From Rhodanobacteraceae bacterium (GTDB lineage: Bacteria; Pseudomonadota; Gammaproteobacteria; Xanthomonadales; Rhodanobacteraceae), in NCBI GenBank assembly GCA_030123585.1, contig CP126120.1, forward strand, positions 186,001 through 250,000: DNA of 64,000 nt. Reading direction: 5' to 3'. Below, in pieces: positions 51,606 to 59,521 of this stretch (the first letter of the stretch is position 1; each line of letters opens with the position of its first letter). The notes under the pieces were generated by a model. The model did not search any database. It was not told the DNA's origin and saw only the letters and a list, made by a program, of their open reading frames with translations. Both the position numbers and the translations under genes were made by a program.

Positions 51606-53000
51606 ATGTACCGCTCCCAGAAGCTCTCGCTGCGCTACTTCACGGCCGCCATCGTGTTGTTCGGCGTGATGATCCTGTTCGGGCTGCTGTCCGCGCTGTA
51701 CTACCTGTACCCGTCGATGCTGTTCAACGTGTTCAACTTCAACACGTCGAAAATCCTGCACATCGACACCCTGGTGATCTGGCTGTTGATGGCCTTCATG
51801 GGTGCGGTGTACTGGTACCTGCCCAAGGAGCTCGGCCACGAGGTGGAAGGCATGTGGCTGGCCGAGATCACGTTCTGGGTGTTCTGCGCGGTGGTCGCCG
51901 TGGTCGCGCTGGTGTTCGTGTTCGTGCAGTACGGCAGCGCGAACGAGTTCTCGCTGTGGTTCATCAACCAGGGGCGCAAGTACGTCGAGGCACCGCGCTG
52001 GGCGACGATCGGCGTGGTGGCCGTGATGCTGGTGTTCGCGTACAACGTCGTCGGTACCGCCGTGAAGGCGCGCCGGATGACCGGCATCATGTGGGTGCTG
52101 GTGCTGGACCTGATCCCCTTGCTGGTCGTCTATCTCGACGCGTTCCCGGCTCCCACCAACCTGTCGGTCGACCTGTACTGGTGGTGGTGGCTGGTGCACA
52201 TGTGGGTCGAGAGCACCTGGGAAGTGCTGATCGGCTGCGTGATGGCGCTGGTGCTGATGGACGTGATGGGCACGCCGCGGCGCATCGTCGAGGCGTGGCT
52301 GTACATCGAGGTCATGCTGGTGCTTGGCGCCGGCATCCTCGGGCTCGGCCACCACTATTTCTGGATCGGCACGCCCCGGTACTGGCTCAGCATCGGCGGG
52401 TTCTTCTCGGCGCTGGAGCCGCTGCCGCTGCTGGGCATGGTCATCCATTCCATCTACGACGCCGGCATGCACCGGATGAAGACGACGAACCGGCCGGCGT
52501 TCTACTGGATCACGGCCGAGGCGTTCGGCAACTTCATCGGCGCGGGCGTGTGGGGGTTCATGATGACGCTGCCGCAGATCAACCTGTTCTCGCACGGTAC
52601 CCAGTGGACGGTGTCGCACGGTCATTTCGCGTTCTACGGAGCCTATGTCTGCGGCGTGCTGGCGGTGTTCTACGTGGCCAAGCAGAAGACCTCGGGCGCT
52701 GATTTCCTTGACGGGCGCGCGTGGCGGTGGAGCTTCGCCCTGTTCAACTTCGGCATGATCGGCATGGTGATGGGATTGCTGATCGCCGGCATGGCGCAGG
52801 CGTTCTACGGGCGCGCCATCGGCGGCTCGACGCTGATGGCGTTTACCCAGGCCTCCGAAAATCCCTGGTTCGTGGCCGGCATGTACGCGCGGATGGGTTT
52901 CGGGGTGGTGTTCGCGCTCGGTTACGTAGTGCTGGTCTATGACCTGCTGACCGCACCCCGGCGCGCGCCCGTGCCGCAAACACCCATGGAGCCGGCATGA
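51606..53000 (+). CDS. norB: Nitric oxide reductase catalytic subunit (cNor)
   Basis: A 464-residue, twelve-helix heme-copper-family protein that reduces NO to N2O at the heme b3/FeB site. Motifs include HIDTLVIWLLMAFMGAVYWYLP (helix 2), WWWWLVHMWVESTWEVLIG, GAGILGLGHHYFWIGTP (FeB histidines) and WTVSHGHFAFYGAYVCGVLAV (heme ligand histidines). It is of the short, cytochrome c-dependent type, in contrast to the 765-residue qNor at 9101. Its end overlaps the next small gene by 4 bases. Confidence 0.95.
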   Translation: MYRSQKLSLRYFTAAIVLFGVMILFGLLSALYYLYPSMLFNVFNFNTSKILHIDTLVIWLLMAFMGAVYWYLPKELGHEVEGMWLAEITFWVFCAVVAVVALVFVFVQYGSANEFSLWFINQGRKYVEAPRWATIGVVAVMLVFAYNVVGTAVKARRMTGIMWVLVLDLIPLLVVYLDAFPAPTNLSVDLYWWWWLVHMWVESTWEVLIGCVMALVLMDVMGTPRRIVEAWLYIEVMLVLGAGILGLGHHYFWIGTPRYWLSIGGFFSALEPLPLLGMVIHSIYDAGMHRMKTTNRPAFYWITAEAFGNFIGAGVWGFMMTLPQINLFSHGTQWTVSHGHFAFYGAYVCGVLAVFYVAKQKTSGADFLDGRAWRWSFALFNFGMIGMVMGLLIAGMAQAFYGRAIGGSTLMAFTQASENPWFVAGMYARMGFGVVFALGYVVLVYDLLTAPRRAPVPQTPMEPA

Positions 53001-53296
53001 CGCCCGTCGCGCTGCTCGAGACGGCCGCACTGCTGGGCCTGCTGGTGCTCGCCGGCGGAGGCTACGCGGGCCTGTACGGCCTCGGCCGGCTGCGTGGGCG
53101 TCCGACCCTGGTGCGCGCGGGGACCGTGTGCTGGGTTGCGGCCTTCGCGATCGCGCTGGCGATCGCCGTCGCCACGCCGCTCGATCTCGGCTGGAAACTG
53201 CTGGTTCTGGCCAGCGCGATCGTGTACGCGATCATTCCGCCAGCCACCTGGCGCTATCTGGAGCACCTGCACGTCGAAGAGGGGCACGGCCCATGA
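52997..53296 (+). CDS. Small membrane protein coupled to norB (99 aa)
   Basis: A 99-residue protein with three predicted membrane helices: LLETAALLGLLVLAGGGYAG, VCWVAAFAIALAIAVATPLD and LLVLASAIVYAIIPPATWRY. It ends in a short His/Glu-rich tail (LEHLHVEEGHGP). I recognise no family. ATGA overlaps at both ends tie it to norB and to the next gene. It is not NorD, NorE or NorQ. A role in cNor assembly or stability is inferred only from coupling. Confidence 0.75.
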   Translation: MTPVALLETAALLGLLVLAGGGYAGLYGLGRLRGRPTLVRAGTVCWVAAFAIALAIAVATPLDLGWKLLVLASAIVYAIIPPATWRYLEHLHVEEGHGP

Positions 53297-53646
53297 TTCC
53301 GAACATCGTCAACACGATCGTGGGACTGGTGCTGGTGTATGCGGTGGTGCTGCACCCGACCTGGGTCGAGCAGCGGTACTTCCCGTTCGCTGTGTTCGCG
53401 GCGGTGATCCTGGTGATGGCGCTGTGGGCGCGCCGCAGCGACGCACACCGCTGGTTCAGCAGCGTCAACGTCGTGCTGGCGATCCTGCTCGGCATCCTGT
53501 CGCTGCTGCCATTGGCGACGTTGCCCAACCTGACCTTCTGGGGCGGGTTCTGGGTCGGCGCGCTGGTGCCGACCATCGCGCTGTGGGCCGCGCTGTATCG
53601 GCCGCAGGGCGTGTCGGCCGCACCGGCACGTTCCGCGGACAAGTGA
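53293..53646 (+). CDS. Small four-helix membrane protein in the nor operon (117 aa)
   Basis: A 117-residue protein with about four membrane helices: IVNTIVGLVLVYAVVLHPTW, YFPFAVFAAVILVMALWARR, VVLAILLGILSLLPLATLP and FWVGALVPTIALWAALYRPQ. I do not recognise the family. Start ATG at 53293 overlaps the preceding stop; the longer frame upstream is a shadow. It is adjacent to a periplasmic cytochrome c gene. Confidence 0.75.
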   Translation: MIPNIVNTIVGLVLVYAVVLHPTWVEQRYFPFAVFAAVILVMALWARRSDAHRWFSSVNVVLAILLGILSLLPLATLPNLTFWGGFWVGALVPTIALWAALYRPQGVSAAPARSADK

Positions 53647-53670
53647 ATGCTGGAATCGGAGTACCACGTC

Positions 53671-53985
53671 ATGACCAAAACCCAATTCCTTGCGTACACG
53701 GCGCTCGGTGCGGCCCTCGTTGCCGGCGCCGCGCATGCGGCCGATCCCGCCGCGGGCAAGCAGAAATTCGAGGCAACGTGCGCCGCGTGCCACGGCATGC
53801 AAGGCATCTCGATTGCGCCGATCTATCCCAACGTCGCCGGCCAGAAACAGGAATACCTGGTCACCCAGCTCAAGGCATTTCGTGACGGCAGCCGCAAGAA
53901 CCCGATCATGCAGCCGATGGCGAAGGGCCTCACCGACGCCGACATCGTCAACATCGCGGCGTATCTTTCGACGTTGAAACCGTAA
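53671..53985 (+). CDS. Periplasmic class I cytochrome c
   Basis: A 104-residue precursor from the ATG at 53671, which has GGAG at a suitable distance (53647 is an alternative). Signal peptide ~1-23 (LVAGAAHAAD), heme motif ATCAACHGMQG (~35-45), then IYPNVAGQKQEYLVTQLKAF, as in cytochrome c553/c4-type domains. The distal Met ligand is probably in NPIMQPMAKGLTD. It is a likely electron donor to NorC or another reductase and the last gene of the nor operon. Confidence 0.9.
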   Translation: MTKTQFLAYTALGAALVAGAAHAADPAAGKQKFEATCAACHGMQGISIAPIYPNVAGQKQEYLVTQLKAFRDGSRKNPIMQPMAKGLTDADIVNIAAYLSTLKP

Positions 53986-54020
53986 CCACCTGTGGTGCGC
54001 GGACACGGATCGTCCTCATG

Positions 54021-54057
54021 TGCGTGGGCCGCGGGCCGTACCGGCCCTCTCCACGCA
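54021..54057. terminator. Hairpin between the convergent nor operon and metE
   Basis: TGCGTGG (54021-54027) pairs with CCACGCA (54051-54057). An inner stem GGGCCG/CGGCCC (54033-54038 and 54042-54047) has a TAC loop. There is no T-run, so it may be a bidirectional weak terminator or an RNA 3' end protector. Confidence 0.4.
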
Positions 54058-56352
54058 TCACGCGCGACTCTCGGCTGTTTCCTCGCGCAGCGCCTTCGCC
54101 GCCTGCACCATCCTGGCGAGCGCCGTCTTCACTTCCGGCCAGTCGCGCGTCTTCAGTCCGCAATCCGGATTGACCCAGATCTGCTCGGTCGCCAGAACCT
54201 TCCGTGCCCGGTGCAGCAGGGTCGTCATTTCGGAAACATCCGGCACGCGCGGCGAGTGGATGTCGTAGATGCCTGGACCGATTTCGTTCGGGTAATGGAA
54301 TTTCCCGAATGCCCCGAGCAACTCCATGCGCGAACGCGAAGTCTCGATCGAGATCACGTCGGCGTCCATGGCCGCGACTGCCTCGATGATGTCGCCGAAT
54401 TCCGAATAGCACATGTGGGTGTGGATCTGCGTTTCGTCGCGCACGCCGCTCGCAGCCAGGCGGAAGCACGCGACCGCCCGGTCGAGGTAGCCCTGCCAGT
54501 CGCGCCGGCGCAGCGGCAGCCCTTCGCGAAACGCTGGTTCGTCGATCTGGATCACGCGGATGCCGGCGGCTTCCAGGTCGCGCACTTCGTCGCGCAGCGC
54601 CAGCGCGATCTGCCGGCAGGTGTCGCAGCGCGGCTGGTCGTCGCGCACGAACGACCACTGCAGGATCGTCACCGGCCCTGTGAGCATCGCCTTCATCGGC
54701 TTGTGCGTGAGCGATTGCGCGTAGCGTGACCACTCGACGGTCATCGGGGCGGGCCGGGCGACGTCTCCGTAGATGATGGGCGGCTTGACGCAGCGCGAGC
54801 CGTAGCTTTGCACCCAGCCGTGTTTCGTGAACGCGAAGCCGTCCAGCTTTTCGCCGAAATACTCGACCATGTCGTTGCGCTCGAATTCCCCGTGTACCAG
54901 CACGTCGAGGCCCAGCCGTTCCTGTTCCGCCACGGCCTTGCTCGTCTGTTCTTCCAGGAAACGCCGGTACTCGGCGTCGGTGAGCCTGCCGGCGCGATGC
55001 GCTGCGCGTGCTTTGCGCACCTCAGGTGTTTGCGGGAAAGAGCCGATCGTGGTGGTCGGCAGCAGCGGAAGGTGCAGCGCGGCCATCTGTTTGCGGTGGC
55101 GTTCGGGGTAGCCGGAGCGGCGTCGCAGCATGTCGGGCGTGACCGCTGTCAGACGCTTGCGGACCGCGGCGTCCACCGCCAGTGGCGAGTGCCGGCGCTG
55201 ATCCAGCGCGTTGCGCACCGCGGCGAGGGAGGCCTGCGCAGCGGGATTCCCGGCGAGCGCGTCGGCCAGGGTGCGCAACTCTTCAATCTTCTGGCGCGCG
55301 AACGCGAGCCAGCCGCGGATATCGGGTTCAAGTGCGTCCTCGTCGCCGGCGTCGTACGGAACATGCAACAGCGAGCACGAAGGCGCCAGCCACAGTGCCT
55401 CGGCGCCGCGCCGATGCGCCGCACGCTTCGCCAGCGCCAGCGCGGCGTCCAGATCCGCGCGCCACACGTTGCGGCCGTCGACGAGGCCAAGCGACAGCAC
55501 GCGATCTTTCGGCAGGACATCCAGCACCGCGTCCAGTTGTTCCGGAGCTCGCGCGAGGTCGATGTGCAGGCCGTCCGCCGGCAGCGAAGCCGCGAGTCCA
55601 AGGTTGTCCGCCAGCGGCCCGAAATACGTCGCGATCAGGCGCTTCGGGCCGGCCGCTGCCGCGAGCGCCGCGTGGGCGCGCCGGAATGCCGTGCGCGCCG
55701 CGTCGTCCAGATCGAGCACCAGGCAGGGCTCGTCGATCTGCACCCATTCCGCGCCGGCGGCCTTCAGCCGCGCCAGCAGTTCGGCGTACGGCGCGAGCAG
55801 GCCGTCCAGCAAGTCGAGGCGATCGCTGCCGTCGGTGGTCTTCGCGAGCAGCAGGAACGAAACGGGGCCTAGCAGTACGGGCCGCGCAGGAAAGCCCAGC
55901 GCCTGCGCTTCCCTGAATTCCGCGACCGGCTTGTCGCCGCGCAGCGCGAACCGCTGGCCGCGCCCGAGCTCGGGCACGATGTAGTGGTAATTGGTGTCGA
56001 ACCACTTGGTCATTTCCAGCGCGCGCAGGTCGCGGCCATTCGCGCGGTGCCCGCGGGCGCTGGCGAAATAGCCGGCCAGCGGATCGGTATCGGCCAGTTC
56101 GCGGTACTGATCGGGCACGGCGTCGAACAGCCACGCGGTATCGAGGACATGGTCGTAGAGCGAGAAATCGTTCACCGGCACGCTGTCTGCACCGGCTGCG
56201 CGTTGCAACTCCCAATGGCGGTGGCGCAGCGTGCGCGCGGTGTCGAGCAGGGCCGCCGCGTCGAGTGCCCCGTGCCAGTGCTTTTCCAGGGCCGCCTTCA
56301 ATTCGCGCCGGCGCCCGATGCGTGGAAATCCGAGACAGGTGACCTGGGTCAT
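54058..56352 (-). CDS. metE: Cobalamin-independent methionine synthase
   Basis: A 764-residue MetE transferring a methyl group from methyltetrahydrofolate triglutamate to homocysteine (E. coli 753). The N-terminal half starts TQVTCLGFPRIGRRRELKAALEK. The catalytic half has TTIGSFPQTPEVRKAR, VHGEFERNDMVEYFGE, IQIDEPAFREGLPLRR and ETQIHTHMCYSEFGDI with the zinc-site His and Cys; the last zinc Cys is in IWVNPDCGLKTR. AAGGAG precedes the ATG, and a small inverted repeat TTGCGT/ACGCAA (56363-56377) lies just upstream. Two further hairpins (56397-56414 and 56450-56474) occupy the leader region. I see no recognisable SAM or B12 riboswitch. Confidence 0.96.
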   Translation of the reverse strand: MTQVTCLGFPRIGRRRELKAALEKHWHGALDAAALLDTARTLRHRHWELQRAAGADSVPVNDFSLYDHVLDTAWLFDAVPDQYRELADTDPLAGYFASARGHRANGRDLRALEMTKWFDTNYHYIVPELGRGQRFALRGDKPVAEFREAQALGFPARPVLLGPVSFLLLAKTTDGSDRLDLLDGLLAPYAELLARLKAAGAEWVQIDEPCLVLDLDDAARTAFRRAHAALAAAAGPKRLIATYFGPLADNLGLAASLPADGLHIDLARAPEQLDAVLDVLPKDRVLSLGLVDGRNVWRADLDAALALAKRAAHRRGAEALWLAPSCSLLHVPYDAGDEDALEPDIRGWLAFARQKIEELRTLADALAGNPAAQASLAAVRNALDQRRHSPLAVDAAVRKRLTAVTPDMLRRRSGYPERHRKQMAALHLPLLPTTTIGSFPQTPEVRKARAAHRAGRLTDAEYRRFLEEQTSKAVAEQERLGLDVLVHGEFERNDMVEYFGEKLDGFAFTKHGWVQSYGSRCVKPPIIYGDVARPAPMTVEWSRYAQSLTHKPMKAMLTGPVTILQWSFVRDDQPRCDTCRQIALALRDEVRDLEAAGIRVIQIDEPAFREGLPLRRRDWQGYLDRAVACFRLAASGVRDETQIHTHMCYSEFGDIIEAVAAMDADVISIETSRSRMELLGAFGKFHYPNEIGPGIYDIHSPRVPDVSEMTTLLHRARKVLATEQIWVNPDCGLKTRDWPEVKTALARMVQAAKALREETAESRA

Positions 56353-56514
56353 GCAATTCTCCTTGCGTGCAACGCAAATGGCGGAGTGGAAGCAGTCGAA
56401 GCCCGCAGGCTTCGTTCCTTTCCTTTGCGGACGAACCTCGCTGTGCGGCGCGGGCGCCGGTTTGGGGCGCCCGCGGCTTCGCGACTATTCTTCCGCTGCG
56501 ACGCGCGCGAACCG

Positions 56515-56528
56515 TTGACCTGGGTCAG
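56515..56528. promoter_or_regulatory. Degenerate FNR-like box between metE and the glycosylase gene
   Basis: TTGAC-CTGG-GTCAG: near-consensus halves. For the plus strand it is too close to the next start (leader under 10 nt); for metE it is 169 bases away. Function is doubtful. Confidence 0.3.
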
Positions 56529-56566
56529 CCGGCGCCTCGCACGAAGACGTTCCGGAGGTGCGAACC

Positions 56567-57289
56567 GTGGCCATGGGTACGACGCGAACTTCCCTCGTGA
56601 ACGTGGCCCGCCGGCTTGCGCGCGACATTTCCTCGCTCGCATGGCACACGCCGACGCACGTCTACAACCCGCTCGACTACGCGTGGAGCGCGCACCGCGA
56701 ATACCTCGAACGCTATGGCGGCAAGCGCGGGCGCGTGTTGCTGGTCGGGATGAATCCCGGGCCGTGGGGCATGGCACAAACGGGCGTTCCGTTCGGGAAC
56801 ATTTCCGCGGTGCGCGGCTGGTTCCGGATCGAGACCAGGCTTGCCCGCGACCTGCCCGCGCAACACCCGAAATATCCGATCCTCGGCATGTGCTGCCATC
56901 GCGACGAAGGCAGCGGGCGGCGCTTGTGGGGTTGGGCGCAACAGCGCTTCGGCACGCCCGAGCGGTTTTTCGACGGATTCTTCGTCTGGAACTACTGCCC
57001 TTTGCTTTTCCTGTCCCGGGATCGCAACCTCACGCCATCGGGTCTGGGCAGGGATGAGGGAAGGGCGCTCGCGCGGGTCTGCGACCGTGCGCTGGGCCGC
57101 GTGATCCGGGTGCTGGAGCCGGCTGCGGTGGTGGGCATCGGACGTTATGCGGAGCAACGGGTACGCGATCTCGTGGGTGAAAGTGTCCCGACCATCTATC
57201 TGCCCCACCCGAGTCCCGCCAACCCGACCGCCAACCGGCGCTGGCCCGAACTTGCCGACCGCGCGCTCGCGCCGTGGCTGCCCCGATGA
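56567..57289 (+). CDS. SMUG1-like uracil-DNA glycosylase family protein
   Basis: A product of about 240 residues. The GTG at 56567 has GGAGG at good spacing; the ATG at 56573 is the alternative. The SMUG1 motif A is VLLVGMNPGPWGMAQTGVPFG (~60-80), with Asn as the likely catalytic residue. The C-terminal motif is YLPHPSPANPTANRRW, with the H-P-S-P-x-N-P form of bacterial SMUG1/SMUG2 proteins. Its expected activity is excision of uracil or oxidised/deaminated bases, useful under nitrosative stress, though this is inference. Confidence 0.85.
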   Translation: MAMGTTRTSLVNVARRLARDISSLAWHTPTHVYNPLDYAWSAHREYLERYGGKRGRVLLVGMNPGPWGMAQTGVPFGNISAVRGWFRIETRLARDLPAQHPKYPILGMCCHRDEGSGRRLWGWAQQRFGTPERFFDGFFVWNYCPLLFLSRDRNLTPSGLGRDEGRALARVCDRALGRVIRVLEPAAVVGIGRYAEQRVRDLVGESVPTIYLPHPSPANPTANRRWPELADRALAPWLPR

Positions 57290-57337
57290 CAGGCGCCACT
57301 GGGCGTACGTCAGGCGATCGTCTCCGTATCGAGCCGC

Positions 57338-58051
57338 TCAGAAATTCCTCCGCACGAGACGGACGCGCTGCGCCGCCAGCCAGCCGAGGAACCGGTCTGG
57401 TTCGATGAAGTGCGGGAACCCGCCGCTGCGCTGGAGGAAACCGTCTTTCACCGAGAGGCCTCCCCACGTCCGCAGCAATGCCCGCTTCACGCGATACGCG
57501 CCGTCGCGAAACTCTCCGACCGGGATGCAGCGGTCGTAACGGCCCGAGCCGCGGCGCGTGCCGATCAGCACCCAGTCGTCCGGATCGACCCGCCGCCGTT
57601 GCGCGTGCACGTTGAGCAAAGGATCCGCGATCCGGTTTGCGGGCATGGATTGGTCCAGCGTCAACTGGCCGATCAGTGCATAGACCAGTCCGCTCCGCCG
57701 CACATCGCGCAGGCCCGCATAGAAGACGAGCACGTCGCCGCGCGCAAGGCGCTTGAGTTGGGCGGCCCGTCGTCCGTGGTCACCGTAGGTGGCGTGTTCG
57801 AAATCGGGATCGGTATGCATGCATCGCCCGAGCAGCCCGGGAGGAATGCAGGTCCCCATGCGCGCGAGTTCGGCGGTCAGCCTGGTGGAGCCGTAGCGCC
57901 GCTCGTAGCCGCGGTGCAGCGGGTGCAGTTCCGGAATCCCGACGTACACGAACTGGTTGGTCGAGGTGTCCACGGGGCCGTTGTAGCCACCGCCGGCCGG
58001 GCTCTGGTCCGCGCCGACCCTCACCAGAAGAATGCGCATGGCGTGTTTCAT
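57338..58051 (-). CDS. Possible Nmad3-type (nucleotide-modification-associated) protein
   Basis: A protein of about 237 residues if started at 58051; 58039 and 58090 are also possible, and none has a clear ribosome-binding site. It begins [24 protein letters not shown] and continues [21 protein letters not shown], a pattern I associate with the Nmad3 domain of DNA-modification gene sets. Other blocks: [20 protein letters not shown] and [13 protein letters not shown]. The middle has Asp/His residues that could bind metal. The family call is from memory and weak. It is convergent with the SMUG1-like gene. Confidence 0.55.
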   Translation of the reverse strand: MKHAMRILLVRVGADQSPAGGGYNGPVDTSTNQFVYVGIPELHPLHRGYERRYGSTRLTAELARMGTCIPPGLLGRCMHTDPDFEHATYGDHGRRAAQLKRLARGDVLVFYAGLRDVRRSGLVYALIGQLTLDQSMPANRIADPLLNVHAQRRRVDPDDWVLIGTRRGSGRYDRCIPVGEFRDGAYRVKRALLRTWGGLSVKDGFLQRSGGFPHFIEPDRFLGWLAAQRVRLVRRNF

Positions 58052-58180
58052 TGCCAAGGGCGGCGCGACACGTTTACGAATTCGAGCCATCCATCATTCT
58101 GGCACTTTCGATCCTGCATTCGCGTCGGCACGCGCAGCCGGTTCCAATGGCCCCGCGACAGGGCGGATAATCGGGAAACC

Positions 58181-58224
58181 CGGGGATGCGCGAATCACGC
58201 GTGATTCGCGCCGATGCATCCCCG
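58181..58224. repeat. 44-bp nearly perfect palindromic element
   Basis: Outer arms CGGGGATGC (58181-58189) and GCATCCCCG (58216-58224) enclose a 22-bp perfect palindrome around GAATCACGCGTGATTC (58189-58210). It lies 20 bases upstream of the small coiled-coil gene. It could be an operator, a REP element or a leader hairpin. Confidence 0.55.
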
Positions 58225-58243
58225 CGCGAACGCGGAGGCGAGC

Positions 58244-58408
58244 ATGCAGGACGACATCGAGAGGTTGCGCGAGGAACTCGCGGCGCTGCGTGCGGAGGTG
58301 GCGGCACTGCGCGTCGAGCTTGCCGAATTGCGCACCTACATCGGCGAGGTGCCGGCGATGGAGTGCGGGATCACCAGCTACGAAGAGTGGCGGAAGGAGC
58401 GCGGGTAG
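58244..58408 (+). CDS. Small coiled-coil protein (54 aa)
   Basis: A 54-residue product from the ATG at 58244, with GGAGG nine bases upstream. Residues ~2-40 are leucine heptads ([20 protein letters not shown] and onward), then [18 protein letters not shown]. Such short coiled-coil proteins are widespread and unnamed. The ribosome-binding site and codon pattern support expression. Confidence 0.6.
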   Translation: MQDDIERLREELAALRAEVAALRVELAELRTYIGEVPAMECGITSYEEWRKERG

Positions 58409-58520
58409 GCTCCAGGCCGCGCGCATCGCCGTGCCGGATGCGGATGATCGTCGTATGCTGGGCGTGATGCGGCGCAGCGCGAACGCGTGGCGCCGCTCGA
58501 CCGGCCAGCGAGGTGCAGCG

Positions 58521-59300
58521 ATGGCAGAGTTCACATTGCCGAAGATGTCGCAGGTGCGCGAAGGCCGCTTCCACGCCGCCAGGCTGGGGGCGCGGAAGCC
58601 GCGCAGGTTCCGCGTGTACCGCTGGGATCCCGATGTCGGCGGCAATCCGCGCATCGACACGTTCGAGGTGGATGTCGCGGGCGCCTCGATGGTGCTGGAC
58701 GTGCTGCTGAAGATCAAGAACGAGATCGATCCCACGCTGACGTTGCGCCGTTCCTGCCGCGAAGGCGTGTGCGGATCGTGCTCGATGAACATCAACGGCG
58801 AGAACCAGCTCGCCTGCATCACCGGGCTCGACCAGTTGGCGCCGGGCGACGTCAGCATCTGCCCGCTGCCGCACATGCCGGTGGTCAAGGACCTGGTGCC
58901 GGACCTCACGCATTACTACGCGCAATATGCGTCCATCAAGCCGTGGTTGCAGGCGAAGAGCAATCCCGGCAGTCGCGAGCGGCTGCAATCGCCCGCGGAC
59001 CGCGCCCGACTGGACGGTCTGTACGAATGCATCCTGTGCGCCTGCTGCACCGGTGCCTGCCCGAGTTGGTGGTGGAACCCGGACCGTTTCCTCGGCCCGT
59101 CGGTGCTGCTGCAGGCGTATCGCTGGATCGTCGATTCGCGCGACGAAGCCACCGGTGAGCGGCTCGACGCGCTCAACGATCCGTTCAAGCTGTACCGTTG
59201 CCATACGATCATGAACTGCACCAACGTCTGTCCGAAGGGTCTGAATCCGGCGCGGGCGATCGGTGCGATCAAGGATCTGGTCCTGCAGCGCACGGTCTAG
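58521..59300 (+). CDS. sdhB: Succinate dehydrogenase/fumarate reductase iron-sulfur subunit, without sdhCDA
   Basis: A 259-residue SdhB. The [2Fe-2S] domain has [18 protein letters not shown] (~78-95). The [4Fe-4S] site is [16 protein letters not shown] (~174-185). The [3Fe-4S]/[4Fe-4S] site is [17 protein letters not shown] (~232-246). All ligands are present, so it should be functional. The N-terminus ([19 protein letters not shown]) is longer than in E. coli SdhB (238). No SdhA, SdhC or SdhD gene is in the window; it stands beside an MmgE/PrpD gene. It may be a second copy or a relocated single copy. Confidence 0.93.
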   Translation: MAEFTLPKMSQVREGRFHAARLGARKPRRFRVYRWDPDVGGNPRIDTFEVDVAGASMVLDVLLKIKNEIDPTLTLRRSCREGVCGSCSMNINGENQLACITGLDQLAPGDVSICPLPHMPVVKDLVPDLTHYYAQYASIKPWLQAKSNPGSRERLQSPADRARLDGLYECILCACCTGACPSWWWNPDRFLGPSVLLQAYRWIVDSRDEATGERLDALNDPFKLYRCHTIMNCTNVCPKGLNPARAIGAIKDLVLQRTV

Positions 59301-59333
59301 CAAACGCTGCAGTCCGGCCGGGCCGCCGCGCGC

Positions 59334-59347
59334 CTGACCTGGATCAC
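59334..59347. promoter_or_regulatory. Weak FNR-like site upstream of the MmgE/PrpD gene
   Basis: CTGAC-CTGG-ATCAC keeps the TGAC/ATCA cores but loses both outer bases. It lies 175 bases before the MmgE/PrpD ATG. Low weight. Confidence 0.25.
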
Positions 59348-59521
59348 GGCGCCGTCACGCATGGAGCGATACATTTGAACACATCTGCTCCGCACCGGTC
59401 GTGCAAACGACCGCCGCAGCGTTGGAGCCGATCGCCCGGGTTCGCGTTCGCGATGTCCAGGTTTCGCCACGGCCCGCACGCGTTGCACCGAATGTGCCGC
59501 AGCACGCCACGAACAACTGAA

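Noticed and set aside
56352..56514. SAM or cobalamin riboswitch upstream of metE
   Set aside because: The leader has two GC hairpins (56397-56414 and 56450-56474) but none of the conserved riboswitch core sequences I could recognise.
59300..59521. Possible small gene between sdhB and the MmgE/PrpD gene
   Set aside because: Only very short frames or an in-frame extension of MmgE/PrpD (from 59453) without a ribosome-binding site; nothing recognisable.
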